From: a bacterium
Lineage (GTDB): Bacteria > Calditrichota > Calditrichia > RBG-13-44-9 > J042
Assembly: GCA_015485355.1 (NCBI GenBank)
Contig: WFTQ01000076.1
Span: 1 to 64,000 of the forward strand
Length of the DNA stretch: 64,000 bases
Reading direction: 5' to 3'
Below the pieces are notes generated by a model. The model saw nothing but the letters and a program-made list of their open reading frames with translations. It searched no databases and was not told where the DNA came from. Below are positions 53,660 to 62,616 of the stretch, piece by piece (the stretch's first letter is position 1; every line of letters begins with the position of its first letter). The position numbers and the translations under genes are program-made.

Positions 53660-55546
53660 TTAAAATGCGAACGATATTCCCAGGTGAATCTCGTACCGGC
53701 GTTCTCCCGGTTGAGGGGTCAGTTTATATCCATAATCCAGCCGAACAGGGCCCACCGGGGTCATCAGGGCCAAACCCAATCCGGTACTAAATTTCAGGTC
53801 CAGAAGCCGCACCTCGCGAAGTTCGGCCCACACATATCCACCATCCAGAAAAACCTCTCCGTACAGAAGCCAGAATAACGGGATTCGCAATTCCACATTG
53901 GAGAGCCAGAGGGCTTTCCCTCCCAGGGGTACCGGGTGTCCGCGGGTGTCGTAGACCACCGGACCCAACAATTGTTCCGCATAGCCTCGCACAGAAGAGG
54001 CTCCGCCCAGAAAGAACCGCTCGACGAAGGGGATGCGGGTGGCCGGTTTGAATTCGACAATGGCTCCGGCCCGCAAGCGGGAGGCCAGTACCCAACCAGG
54101 GTTGCGGGGCACAGGCTGATAACGGTTCCACTGAACCGTCACCTTGATAAACCGGTTGATGGAGCGCCGGCCGGTATCCATATCCAGTATCGTAGAATAG
54201 ACCACTTTGCTGCGAAATTCCAGTAAGGAACCATCCTGGGGGGAAAGATAATTGTCCCGATGATCGCGAATGACCTGAAAGGAGAACGCGTAAATTAAAT
54301 CTTGTCCCTGAGTCAGCTTTTGCAGCAGGGTGTCCAGCCGCGTATTCACGCGTCTGGCAGAAAGTATCCCCTCAACACTCCAGTCATCCGGAAATGCATG
54401 GCGCATGTTGAAAGAAGCCGTCCACAGGGTCAAATCGGCCGGATAAATGGGTTTGCGATATTCGCTGTAAGCGAATTGAAAAATGCCCGGGGTCCGGGTA
54501 TATCCAATCCAGGGTTCCACAAAGGTTAAACGAATCTGGTTTTTCGGATTCCGGAGTTTTCCCCGGGAGACATCATACAGAAACGATGGGATCAGACTGA
54601 TCGACAGGCTACGCGCGGTGCCGAAGAGGTTTCGATGTCCCGCCTGCGCGGTGATGTCGAAAGTGCTGGTGGCCCGTCCAAATTCCTTTTCCTCTTCATA
54701 GGTCACACCGAAGCGGACGCCCAACCACCGAGGCCGTTTTTCGACCACAAAAATTTTCAGCCGCACCCGCGAGCGGGAATCATCTATGGGATCCAATTTG
54801 AAATTCACCGATTTGAACAATCCGGTCCCGTAAATATTCCGCTGGGAAAGCTCCAATTTCCGACGGGAATATCGATCCCCTTTTTGAATTTCCAGTTCCC
54901 GGCGAATAATAAATTCCTTCACCCAGCGAAGCCCGAAATACTGGATATCCTCGATGTAAACGGTTTCATTTTCCTGAATATGGATGATTAAATCGATCAG
55001 CGAGTCCTGCACCACGTTCCGCTCCGGTTGAAGCCGGACGTACAATTTACCTCGATCCAGGTAGTACGCTTCCACGGCATTGAGGCCCTTCTCGATAAGT
55101 GTCGGCTGGTACGGATCACCGGGTTTGATATCGAAAAAACGGCGCAGCACCCTCTCGTCGGCCGATCGGTTCCCCCGAAACGCGATCCCACGCAGAAAAT
55201 AGCGCCTTCCCTCCCGGATGGTGTATACGATCGTGATCTTTTCGCCATCCCGCTTAAAGTCCGAGGAAACAAAAACGTCCAGATATCCATGCAACTGGTA
55301 ATAATTGACCAGAAGGATTTGGTCCAATTTCAAGAACTTGGCATTAAAGGGTCGGCCTTCCCGGGATTTAAGAATCTTTTTTAATTGCCCTTCACTGAAC
55401 GCCTGCCGGCCGTGAAGGACGATGCGCTCCACTTGTAAAAGCTGAGCCAGGCCTGAACCGGGAAAGAATCCGAAGACCAGAAAAACCAACCACCAGCCCC
55501 GGTTAAAAATTAACCTGCCAGCTGATGTCGAATTTGATGCGCGCAT
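53660..55546 (-). CDS. Omp85-family outer-membrane protein, TamA-like, paired with TamB
   Basis: About 628 residues. After a signal peptide (WWLVFLVFGFFPGSGLAQ) come three POTRA-like repeats, roughly 35-280 (VERIVLHGRQAFSEGQLKKIL, YFLRGIAFRGNRSADERVLRRFF, VYIEDIQYFGLRWVKEFIIRREL), then a beta-barrel with GGASSVRGYAEQLLGP, the conserved VRGY motif of the barrel's loop 6, and a Phe-ended last strand (HLGISFAF). This is the TamA/BamA family. I chose ATG 55546 with GAGGGT just upstream; it starts inside the tamB gene, which it overlaps by 44 bases. With TamB it probably inserts proteins or moves lipids to the outer membrane. Confidence 0.88.
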   Translation of the reverse strand: MRASNSTSAGRLIFNRGWWLVFLVFGFFPGSGLAQLLQVERIVLHGRQAFSEGQLKKILKSREGRPFNAKFLKLDQILLVNYYQLHGYLDVFVSSDFKRDGEKITIVYTIREGRRYFLRGIAFRGNRSADERVLRRFFDIKPGDPYQPTLIEKGLNAVEAYYLDRGKLYVRLQPERNVVQDSLIDLIIHIQENETVYIEDIQYFGLRWVKEFIIRRELEIQKGDRYSRRKLELSQRNIYGTGLFKSVNFKLDPIDDSRSRVRLKIFVVEKRPRWLGVRFGVTYEEEKEFGRATSTFDITAQAGHRNLFGTARSLSISLIPSFLYDVSRGKLRNPKNQIRLTFVEPWIGYTRTPGIFQFAYSEYRKPIYPADLTLWTASFNMRHAFPDDWSVEGILSARRVNTRLDTLLQKLTQGQDLIYAFSFQVIRDHRDNYLSPQDGSLLEFRSKVVYSTILDMDTGRRSINRFIKVTVQWNRYQPVPRNPGWVLASRLRAGAIVEFKPATRIPFVERFFLGGASSVRGYAEQLLGPVVYDTRGHPVPLGGKALWLSNVELRIPLFWLLYGEVFLDGGYVWAELREVRLLDLKFSTGLGLALMTPVGPVRLDYGYKLTPQPGERRYEIHLGISFAF

Positions 55547-58500
55547 TACCCTCGGTGGTTTTTTCATAAAAGGAGGAAACAGACCAGTTCCGTCCAATTC
55601 GATATTCCAGGTAAATTTGATTCCCCGCCTCCCAGCGGAGTTGAGGCGTAGGAATGTTCATGAGCCCCGGTATCCGTGTGGAAGCCAATCGGGATTTATA
55701 CTCGAAATATAATTTGGGTGTCAGATATTTGCCCAGGGCCAGGGTCGCCGGAGCCGGATTTAACCGAGCATCCTCCATCAAAGCAGCACTCTGTGTCGTC
55801 TCGATGCGAATCTGATCCAATCCGATAAAATGACGGGCCTCCTTCTCGATCCGGGAAATCAACGTGCGGGTCAATATCTCTTCACCCTTTTCCAACAATT
55901 TGCTTCCCACTTTGGACTGCAATTCGGAAAACGGCACGCCGAACATCAACAAGGCCATTTGATCTTTCACGTCCGGATAAGGAAGGGGTTGAGAGGGATC
56001 CCGAGCATCATAAATGGTAATCTCTTTCACCGGGTTGTTTAATCGACCCCGTACCGTTAACACAAAAATTAAATCGTACTTGCGTTTCTGAGCCACAATA
56101 TGGAGTTCCGGCAATTCTTTGGGATTAACAAAATTGATGCGTCCCTCCTGAATGTTGAACTCTTCTATCTGAACAAAATATTTTCCTTTCAGAATTTCCA
56201 GATATCCGTTCATCTCCAGAGCGGCCCGGGGTTCCTGGATGATTTGAAGGTCTCCGCTGATTTCCAACGTAAACGTGTTAAAAGGTGCGTGGTTTGTAAT
56301 AAAAAAGTTGCCGGGGATTCGCACATCCAGGTCGTAAGCCACCAATGGAGGAATTTCCCGCACGGTGGGCGACAGTAATAAATTTTTTTCCGTTTCGGCG
56401 ATGTCCAGTTCCACATCGCCTTCATCGGCGTATACCGTTCCGCGCACCCATATGGTGTCCCTCCCCGTAACGGTTAACTGGTCCGTGCTGAATACCAGGT
56501 GGGCATTTTCGATAAAATAATTGATATATGCCTGATCGGCCGCAAAGCGCAATTGATAGCCCGGACGGGAAAGGTCGGAGAGGTCGATCTTACCCTCACC
56601 GGTGATGCGCCCGCTTCCTTCCTCCTTTAATCCCAGGAATTGGAACGGTCGGGTAACCACACGCCAAATGCGGTTCCAGAAGCTTTGTTCGTTCACCGTG
56701 CGGGAGGCGTAGCCCTCCAGACGGTCGAAAATCAAATAGTGATCCTCCAGATGGGCTTCCAGTTGAACATCGGTAATGGGATTCGCCACTTTGCTCAGAT
56801 ACACCCGCGCGTTGTGCAAGCGCGCCTCTGCTTCCAGCAGTCGAGGCCGATCGATCGCTCCACCCAATTTAAAAAACGTATAAATATCCCCCGTAATCCG
56901 ATCCAGTTCGGGTTCTATCACACTGAGAAAATTTAAACTATCCTCCTGAATGCGGCACAACAATCCAAAACCCTTAGAGGCGAATACAACGCCCGGATTT
57001 TGCGGATCCCAATTAATGGCTTTCCATCCATTGAAACGCATTTCGGTATGCATAAAATTGACCCGGGCAAAATCCAACAATATCTTTCGCGGCTGAATCC
57101 TCCCGTCCAGTTCGGCGTAGGGGAAAATGTAGTCCCCATAACGAAAATCGTTTACCCGGATCACGTAAGTTCCTCTGGGAGACCCCATCGTACCGCCGAT
57201 TTCAATTTGACCATCGATTCGGCCGGTGATCGGCACATTGGTCTTGAAAAAGAAGCCGGCATCCTCCACCCGGAAATCCTGAAATTGTATCCGCATTTCA
57301 ATACGATTGGATGGTGCCATCACGTTTTGCAAAGAAAATCTTTGCTCGGGTAGATGCAAACGGGCATACCATTCCACCCGTCCCCCATTGTTTTGTGAAA
57401 AAGTCATCCGATCGATTTCGAACCGACGATTTTGCAATCCAGCCCGTATCGTGAGGTCTCCAAAAACATGCTCATCCATGGACAAATCGTTCACCACGGC
57501 ATGGAAAGAAAAATTCGGATCTCGCAGGTGTCCCTGAAACCGGGTGGTTACATTCAATTTCCCGTCCAGTTCATATTCCGGGGTCCAGAACTGGTTTAAC
57601 GCCGCCAGGCGGATGTGCCGCATCTTCAGGACGACATCGCTGCTCCCATGGAAAGCAACCCGCCCTTGCAATGACAGCTCCCCTCCTCCCCGGGTAAAAA
57701 GGGCCAATTGTTGCACCTGCAAGGTGTCCTTACCCCAGACGAAGCGGAAGGGCAAACGGTTTTCCAACCGATAATCACGGTAACGAAACTGAAATTGCCT
57801 CAGGGTAAACCACCATTTTTGTTGTGCATAGGAAAGCAGCCCCGAAGCAAACACTCGATTTTTCCGGCTAACAAATTGGATTGAATCCAGGAATACCACG
57901 TTGCGCTGGATCCGAAAGCGCATTCGGGCGTCGGTAATGGGGAGTTCCCACCACCGTCCGGAGGCAACATCCAGGGCAAAACGTCCCAGCCGATGGCTCA
58001 AAAAGCTCCGAATTTGAACATGGGCCCGCACGCCATATAATCGAACCGTTTCATATCGAAGGCTATCCAGAAATATACGGCCTTCCAGATCAGGATTGTT
58101 CAGGGTTCCGCTGAAATGGAGGTTTAAGCTTCCCTTTCCCGACAAGGACGGTAGATTCAGCCGGCGCGCCAGCACCTCCAGGCGATGATTCCCGCTTTCG
58201 ATCCACACATCAAGCCGTTTTTGGCGCTCCACTCTTCCCCGGATACCAAACCGGCTGGACGGGCCCACCACGATACGAGAACCCTCTTTTAAAAAAAACC
58301 GGCCCCGATCCCAGGCCAGCTCAAACTTTACCGAATCTATACGCAGGGTATCCAGGTGCACCGGATGCATAACCAGGTCGGCCGTCCCCTGCATTCGGCG
58401 CCAGGACCAGTGGCGAAATCGAAGCCTTAATTGACCGGATATTCGCGTAGAAAAAGGACTGTTTACCAGAGGCCGGATGTTCAGACGGGAAAACCAGAGC

Positions 58501-59528
58501 TTCACCGTGTTCCAGGAGTCCGGGGACAGGATACCGGAACCATGCCACCGGCCGACGTTTGAGCTAACCCGAATGTCTTCAAGCTCATAACGGCGGGCTT
58601 TTTTTTTATAACGTAAGCTCAGTCGATCAATTCGTAAACTATCCAGCAACGCCTGAAGAAACAGCTCCCCGGAATATTCCTGAAAATTACCCATAAACGA
58701 ACCGTATAGGCGAACATAGCCCGTCCGGTAGGGTAAAGAGGGGAAAATGGCATGCAGGGTGGAAAGATTAATGGTACTGGTATCGGTAAACAGGTAGAAC
58801 TTCAATTCCGGAACAAACTCTACTTCTCCGTGACCTATCAATTGGGAATCTTCAAAAAAGGCTTCCAATTGATTAACGGTAATTCGTTTACGGGTCCCGA
58901 TGAGTTGAAATTTCAATTGCTGTAATCGCAAATGGTAATTTTCCCAGAATCCCCGAATATAACGGGGTCTGAGCTCAATTTTTTCTTCACTGAGTTCGCC
59001 CTTTAGTTCAACCTGGATGTCTTTCAGCGTTTGAACGGTATCATCTTTCTGAACAACAAACACCCGGCCGTCCTGGATAACCAATTGACGGATTACGATC
59101 ACCGGCACACCCGAGAGATCCAGCGGTGCGGGTACCGGAATTACGGCTTTGTCTTCCGATGCCATCGACGCCCTGGAGGTGTCGGGAAGCCCGGTTATTG
59201 TAAGCTTCGGACCGGAAAGCACGATGCGGTTAAAAAGGTAACGCCGGTTTAAAACATCGAGCAGATTGTAGTGAACCATCGCCTTTTTAACCGACAAGGA
59301 TGCCGTGGGGGTTGTGATTTCCAGATCATCCAGTCGGACTTCCCCTATTAAATTGCCGGAAAGATCGCTGTAGCTTACCTGGACGTCCGGACCGGAGGCT
59401 ATTTCCAGTAATTTTACCACCGCCGTATCCACCACCGGGGTAAACCGGTATAGCAGCCATACCAGGAGAACCAGTGCGGTCAGAAACAGGATCAGGCAAA
59501 GCACTATGTAGCGAATCCTTCGTGCCAT
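55503..59528 (-). CDS. tamB: TamB-like translocation and assembly module (DUF490)
   Basis: A 1341-residue protein with one N-terminal transmembrane helix (about 7-27) and a very long beta-helical body of alternating strands, as in TamB/AsmA-like bridge proteins. N-terminal VSYSDLSGNLIGEVRLDDLEI and the C-terminal DUF490 region (MALLMFGVPFSELQSKVGSKLLEKGEEILTRTLISRIEKEARHFIGLDQIRIET, LALGKYLTPKLYFEY) are diagnostic. It spans the periplasm from inner to outer membrane and docks with the TamA-like barrel encoded directly after it. It is separated from the exopolysaccharide operon by the terminator at 59728. Confidence 0.93.
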   Translation of the reverse strand: MARRIRYIVLCLILFLTALVLLVWLLYRFTPVVDTAVVKLLEIASGPDVQVSYSDLSGNLIGEVRLDDLEITTPTASLSVKKAMVHYNLLDVLNRRYLFNRIVLSGPKLTITGLPDTSRASMASEDKAVIPVPAPLDLSGVPVIVIRQLVIQDGRVFVVQKDDTVQTLKDIQVELKGELSEEKIELRPRYIRGFWENYHLRLQQLKFQLIGTRKRITVNQLEAFFEDSQLIGHGEVEFVPELKFYLFTDTSTINLSTLHAIFPSLPYRTGYVRLYGSFMGNFQEYSGELFLQALLDSLRIDRLSLRYKKKARRYELEDIRVSSNVGRWHGSGILSPDSWNTVKLWFSRLNIRPLVNSPFSTRISGQLRLRFRHWSWRRMQGTADLVMHPVHLDTLRIDSVKFELAWDRGRFFLKEGSRIVVGPSSRFGIRGRVERQKRLDVWIESGNHRLEVLARRLNLPSLSGKGSLNLHFSGTLNNPDLEGRIFLDSLRYETVRLYGVRAHVQIRSFLSHRLGRFALDVASGRWWELPITDARMRFRIQRNVVFLDSIQFVSRKNRVFASGLLSYAQQKWWFTLRQFQFRYRDYRLENRLPFRFVWGKDTLQVQQLALFTRGGGELSLQGRVAFHGSSDVVLKMRHIRLAALNQFWTPEYELDGKLNVTTRFQGHLRDPNFSFHAVVNDLSMDEHVFGDLTIRAGLQNRRFEIDRMTFSQNNGGRVEWYARLHLPEQRFSLQNVMAPSNRIEMRIQFQDFRVEDAGFFFKTNVPITGRIDGQIEIGGTMGSPRGTYVIRVNDFRYGDYIFPYAELDGRIQPRKILLDFARVNFMHTEMRFNGWKAINWDPQNPGVVFASKGFGLLCRIQEDSLNFLSVIEPELDRITGDIYTFFKLGGAIDRPRLLEAEARLHNARVYLSKVANPITDVQLEAHLEDHYLIFDRLEGYASRTVNEQSFWNRIWRVVTRPFQFLGLKEEGSGRITGEGKIDLSDLSRPGYQLRFAADQAYINYFIENAHLVFSTDQLTVTGRDTIWVRGTVYADEGDVELDIAETEKNLLLSPTVREIPPLVAYDLDVRIPGNFFITNHAPFNTFTLEISGDLQIIQEPRAALEMNGYLEILKGKYFVQIEEFNIQEGRINFVNPKELPELHIVAQKRKYDLIFVLTVRGRLNNPVKEITIYDARDPSQPLPYPDVKDQMALLMFGVPFSELQSKVGSKLLEKGEEILTRTLISRIEKEARHFIGLDQIRIETTQSAALMEDARLNPAPATLALGKYLTPKLYFEYKSRLASTRIPGLMNIPTPQLRWEAGNQIYLEYRIGRNWSVSSFYEKTTEGNARIKFDISWQVNF

Positions 59529-59727
59529 GGCCTCTGTTTATTTTTAGTAAGGAATTTAGAAGAAATCAAGAAATGAAAAAAGAAATTAAATCCCGATCGA
59601 TCGAAACCACCAGCTTTTTCCCGCTCGGATATGCTCTCCATTCTCCGGGGGGGAATCCCCTGTTGGGCGGGAGAGCGACAGAAAGATCGGATTTCGAAGA
59701 ATCGTAATACCGATCTCGGTTTGTTCG

Positions 59728-59762
59728 AAAAAAAACGGCGAACCCGTTTTTTCGGATTCGCC
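59728..59762 (-). terminator. Rho-independent terminator of the exopolysaccharide operon
   Basis: On the minus strand GGCGAATCCG (59762-59753), loop AAAAAA, and CGGGTTCGCC (59746-59737) form a 10-bp stem with one GU pair, followed by G and then nine T. It lies 26 bases after the stop of the UDP-sugar dehydrogenase gene at 59788. Confidence 0.9.
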
Positions 59763-59787
59763 GGGGCCTGCTGGATGCCTGTTCCTT

Positions 59788-61098
59788 CTACGCCTTGTAT
59801 ATTTTTTCCCGGTACCGTTTGACGTTCTGGGTCGCATTGCGGGTGTCGATAACGATCCGGGCATGTTCCACAATGTCATCCCAGTGGTACGCCGAATGAT
59901 CCGTAGAAATCAACACCGCATCGTAGGAACGCAAATTTTCCGGCGTCAGCTCCACACTTTTGTTGTTGAATTTGTAATGGCGTGTTTCCCATAATTCCGG
60001 AATATAAGGATCGTTGTAATCCACAATGGCCCCTTTTTTATAAAGAATGTCCATCAGTTTTAAGGTGGGCGATTCGCGCAAGTCGTCCACATCTTTTTTA
60101 TAAGCCATTCCCAGAATGAGAATGCGAGAACCTTTGAGAGATTTTCGATGTTCATTCAATGCATCGACCAGTTTGTTAACCACATAATAGGGCATAAAGG
60201 TGTTAATTTCTCCTGCCAGTTCAATGAATTTGGTGTTGATATCAAATTCCCGGGCTTTCCAGGTTAAATAGAAGGGATCGATGGGGATGCAGTGCCCCCC
60301 GAGTCCGGGTCCGGGATAAAACGGCATAAATCCAAACGGTTTGGTTGCCGCGGCATTGATCACCTCCCAGACGTCGATGCCCATGCGGTCGAGGATGATT
60401 TTCATTTCGTTGACCAGCGCGATATTCACGCTGCGGAAAATATTTTCCAGCAGCTTGGTCGCCTCGGCCGCCTGAGAAGAACTGACCGGCACGGTTTTAA
60501 CAATGACCTGATCGTACAACGTCTTCGCCAGCTCCAGCGAAGTAGGGTGATTGGCTCCCACCACTTTGGGAATGGTTTTGGTGGTATACTTCGGGTTGTT
60601 AGGATCTTCCCGCTCGGGGGAAAACGCCAGGAAAAAATCTTCGTGACAGGTTAAGCCGGAACGTTCCAGAATGGGCCGCATGATTTCTTCCGTAGTCCCC
60701 GGAAAAGTGGAACTTTCCAGAACAACCAGCTGGTTTTTGCGCAAATATTGGGAAATGGTTTCGGAGGTTTTCACGATAAAGGAGATGTCCGGTTCTCGAT
60801 ACTTGTTTAAAGGGGTCGGTACGCACACCAGAATGCAATCGGCTTCTTTTAATTGACTGAAATCATCGGTGGCCCGAAATCGCCGGGCGTTCACGGCCTT
60901 TTTGACGCGCTCCGGGCCGATGTGTTTAATGTATGATTCGCCCGCATTTAACATTTCGACTTTTTCCGGATCGATATCAAAGCCGAGGGCCGGAAATCCT
61001 TCTTCCACAAACTCCAGCACCAGGGGCAATCCCACGTAACCCAATCCCACCACACCTACCGTGGCTTCCCGATTTTTGATCTTTTGCAACAATTCCAT
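59788..61098 (-). CDS. UDP-sugar dehydrogenase (WbpA/WecC-type)
   Basis: A 436-residue nucleotide-sugar dehydrogenase, probably oxidising UDP-GlcNAc or UDP-ManNAc to the uronic acid. N-terminal NAD domain VGVVGLGYVGLPLVLEF, then KEADCILVCVPTPL, the middle helix SSQAAEATKLLENIFRSVNIALVNE, and the catalytic Cys in GPGLGGHCIPIDPFYL. The HCIPIDP form separates this group from UDP-glucose dehydrogenases. It is the last gene of the polysaccharide operon, 192 bases after the other dehydrogenase, and has a GGGGAAG site. Confidence 0.92.
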   Translation of the reverse strand: MELLQKIKNREATVGVVGLGYVGLPLVLEFVEEGFPALGFDIDPEKVEMLNAGESYIKHIGPERVKKAVNARRFRATDDFSQLKEADCILVCVPTPLNKYREPDISFIVKTSETISQYLRKNQLVVLESSTFPGTTEEIMRPILERSGLTCHEDFFLAFSPEREDPNNPKYTTKTIPKVVGANHPTSLELAKTLYDQVIVKTVPVSSSQAAEATKLLENIFRSVNIALVNEMKIILDRMGIDVWEVINAAATKPFGFMPFYPGPGLGGHCIPIDPFYLTWKAREFDINTKFIELAGEINTFMPYYVVNKLVDALNEHRKSLKGSRILILGMAYKKDVDDLRESPTLKLMDILYKKGAIVDYNDPYIPELWETRHYKFNNKSVELTPENLRSYDAVLISTDHSAYHWDDIVEHARIVIDTRNATQNVKRYREKIYKA

Positions 61099-61290
61099 AA
61101 CCCCAACTTCCCCATTTGTTTATGTTGTTAAACAAGCGCAGAATATACGTCACGGGTTTATCTTCGTCTTGACAAAAATCAAACTTTAGATAAGGTCGTT
61201 ATTTTTATTGGAGTTTCCGGCATCAATAGGTGAAGCCCCAATGCCCTCACAAACCAAAGCTCCTGCTCTACCCGGACGTTTCCATCCCGG

Positions 61291-62595
61291 CTAACGGCGC
61301 CCCACCCCGTAGTAAGCGAATCCCATTTTCTTCAGCTTTTTGGGTGAGTAAATATTACGGCCGTCGAAAATCACCGGGTTGCTTAACAGCTCTTTGATGC
61401 GTTCAAAGTCCGGTTCTCGATAATCCAGCCATTCGGTCACCAAAATCAATCCATCGGCGCCTCTCAGGGCATCGTAATTGTTTTCAAAAAATGTGGCATA
61501 GTGATCCAGTTTCAACCGACGGGCTTCCGGAATGGCTACGGGATCATGGGCCTGCACCCGGGCCCCCAGCTCGTGCAACTTTTTCATGATGGAAATGGAA
61601 GGGGCCTCGCGCATGTCGTTGGTGCGGGGTTTAAAGCTCAGGCCCCACATGGCGAAGGTTTTCCCCTGAATGTCTCCCCTGAAATGACGCAAAATTTTGG
61701 GGATAAGCACCAGCTTCTGCTCTTGGTTCACCGCCTGCACGGCTTCTAAAATGCGCAACCGATAGTTGTATTCCCGGGCGGTTCGGATGATGGCCTGCAC
61801 ATCCTTGGGGAAACAGGAGCCCCCGTATCCTGTACCCGGAAAAATAAAGGAATAGCCGATACGTTTATCCGAACCGATCCCCCGGCGGACCATTTCCACG
61901 TCGGCGCCTACCAGATCGCACAGATTGGCCATCTCGTTCATAAACGAAATCTTGGTGGCCAGAATGGAATTGGCGGCATACTTCGTCAATTCCGCGCTGC
62001 GCTCGTCCATTACAATGATCGGGTTGCCCGTTCGTACAAATGGTGCGTAGAGTTCTTTCATGATTTCGGCGACTTCTTCGTTACGGGTGCCAATCACCAC
62101 CCGATCGGGATACATGAAATCATCCACGGCGGCGCCTTCTTTCAAGAATTCAGGATTGGATACGACCTCGAAAGCGAAATCGGTTTCTCGGGCAATGGTT
62201 TCCCGCACCTTATCGGCCGTACCCACGGGCACGGTGCTCTTATTGACGATGATCTTAAAGCCGTTCATATGTTTGCCTATGGATGCCGCCACGGCAAGCA
62301 CATGGGATAAGTCCGCCGACCCATCTTCTCCCGGAGGCGTTCCCACGGCGATAAAGATGATATCCGACAATTGGACGGCCTCTTGAATGGCTGTGGTAAA
62401 GCGTAATCGCCCATTGTCCAGATTGCGCCGTACCAGGCTATCCAAACCCGGTTCATAGATCGGAATTTCTCCCAGACGAAGCCGCTCTATTTTGTCTTCA
62501 TCTTTGTCCATACATATCACGGTGTTCCCACTTTCCGCAAAGCAGGCCCCGGCAACCAGCCCCACATATCCAGTACCTATTACCGTAATCTTCAT
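61291..62595 (-). CDS. ugd: UDP-glucose 6-dehydrogenase
   Basis: A 434-residue enzyme making UDP-glucuronate from UDP-glucose for polysaccharide synthesis. It has [19 protein letters not shown] for [35 protein letters not shown], the Lys of [15 protein letters not shown], and the catalytic Cys in [16 protein letters not shown]. The C-terminal [17 protein letters not shown] is typical of Ugd. It follows the tyrosine autokinase gene by 21 bases, with GGAGAA as ribosome site. Confidence 0.95.
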   Translation of the reverse strand: MKITVIGTGYVGLVAGACFAESGNTVICMDKDEDKIERLRLGEIPIYEPGLDSLVRRNLDNGRLRFTTAIQEAVQLSDIIFIAVGTPPGEDGSADLSHVLAVAASIGKHMNGFKIIVNKSTVPVGTADKVRETIARETDFAFEVVSNPEFLKEGAAVDDFMYPDRVVIGTRNEEVAEIMKELYAPFVRTGNPIIVMDERSAELTKYAANSILATKISFMNEMANLCDLVGADVEMVRRGIGSDKRIGYSFIFPGTGYGGSCFPKDVQAIIRTAREYNYRLRILEAVQAVNQEQKLVLIPKILRHFRGDIQGKTFAMWGLSFKPRTNDMREAPSISIMKKLHELGARVQAHDPVAIPEARRLKLDHYATFFENNYDALRGADGLILVTEWLDYREPDFERIKELLSNPVIFDGRNIYSPKKLKKMGFAYYGVGRR

Positions 62596-62616
62596 GTCAA
62601 TCGTTCTCCATTCATT

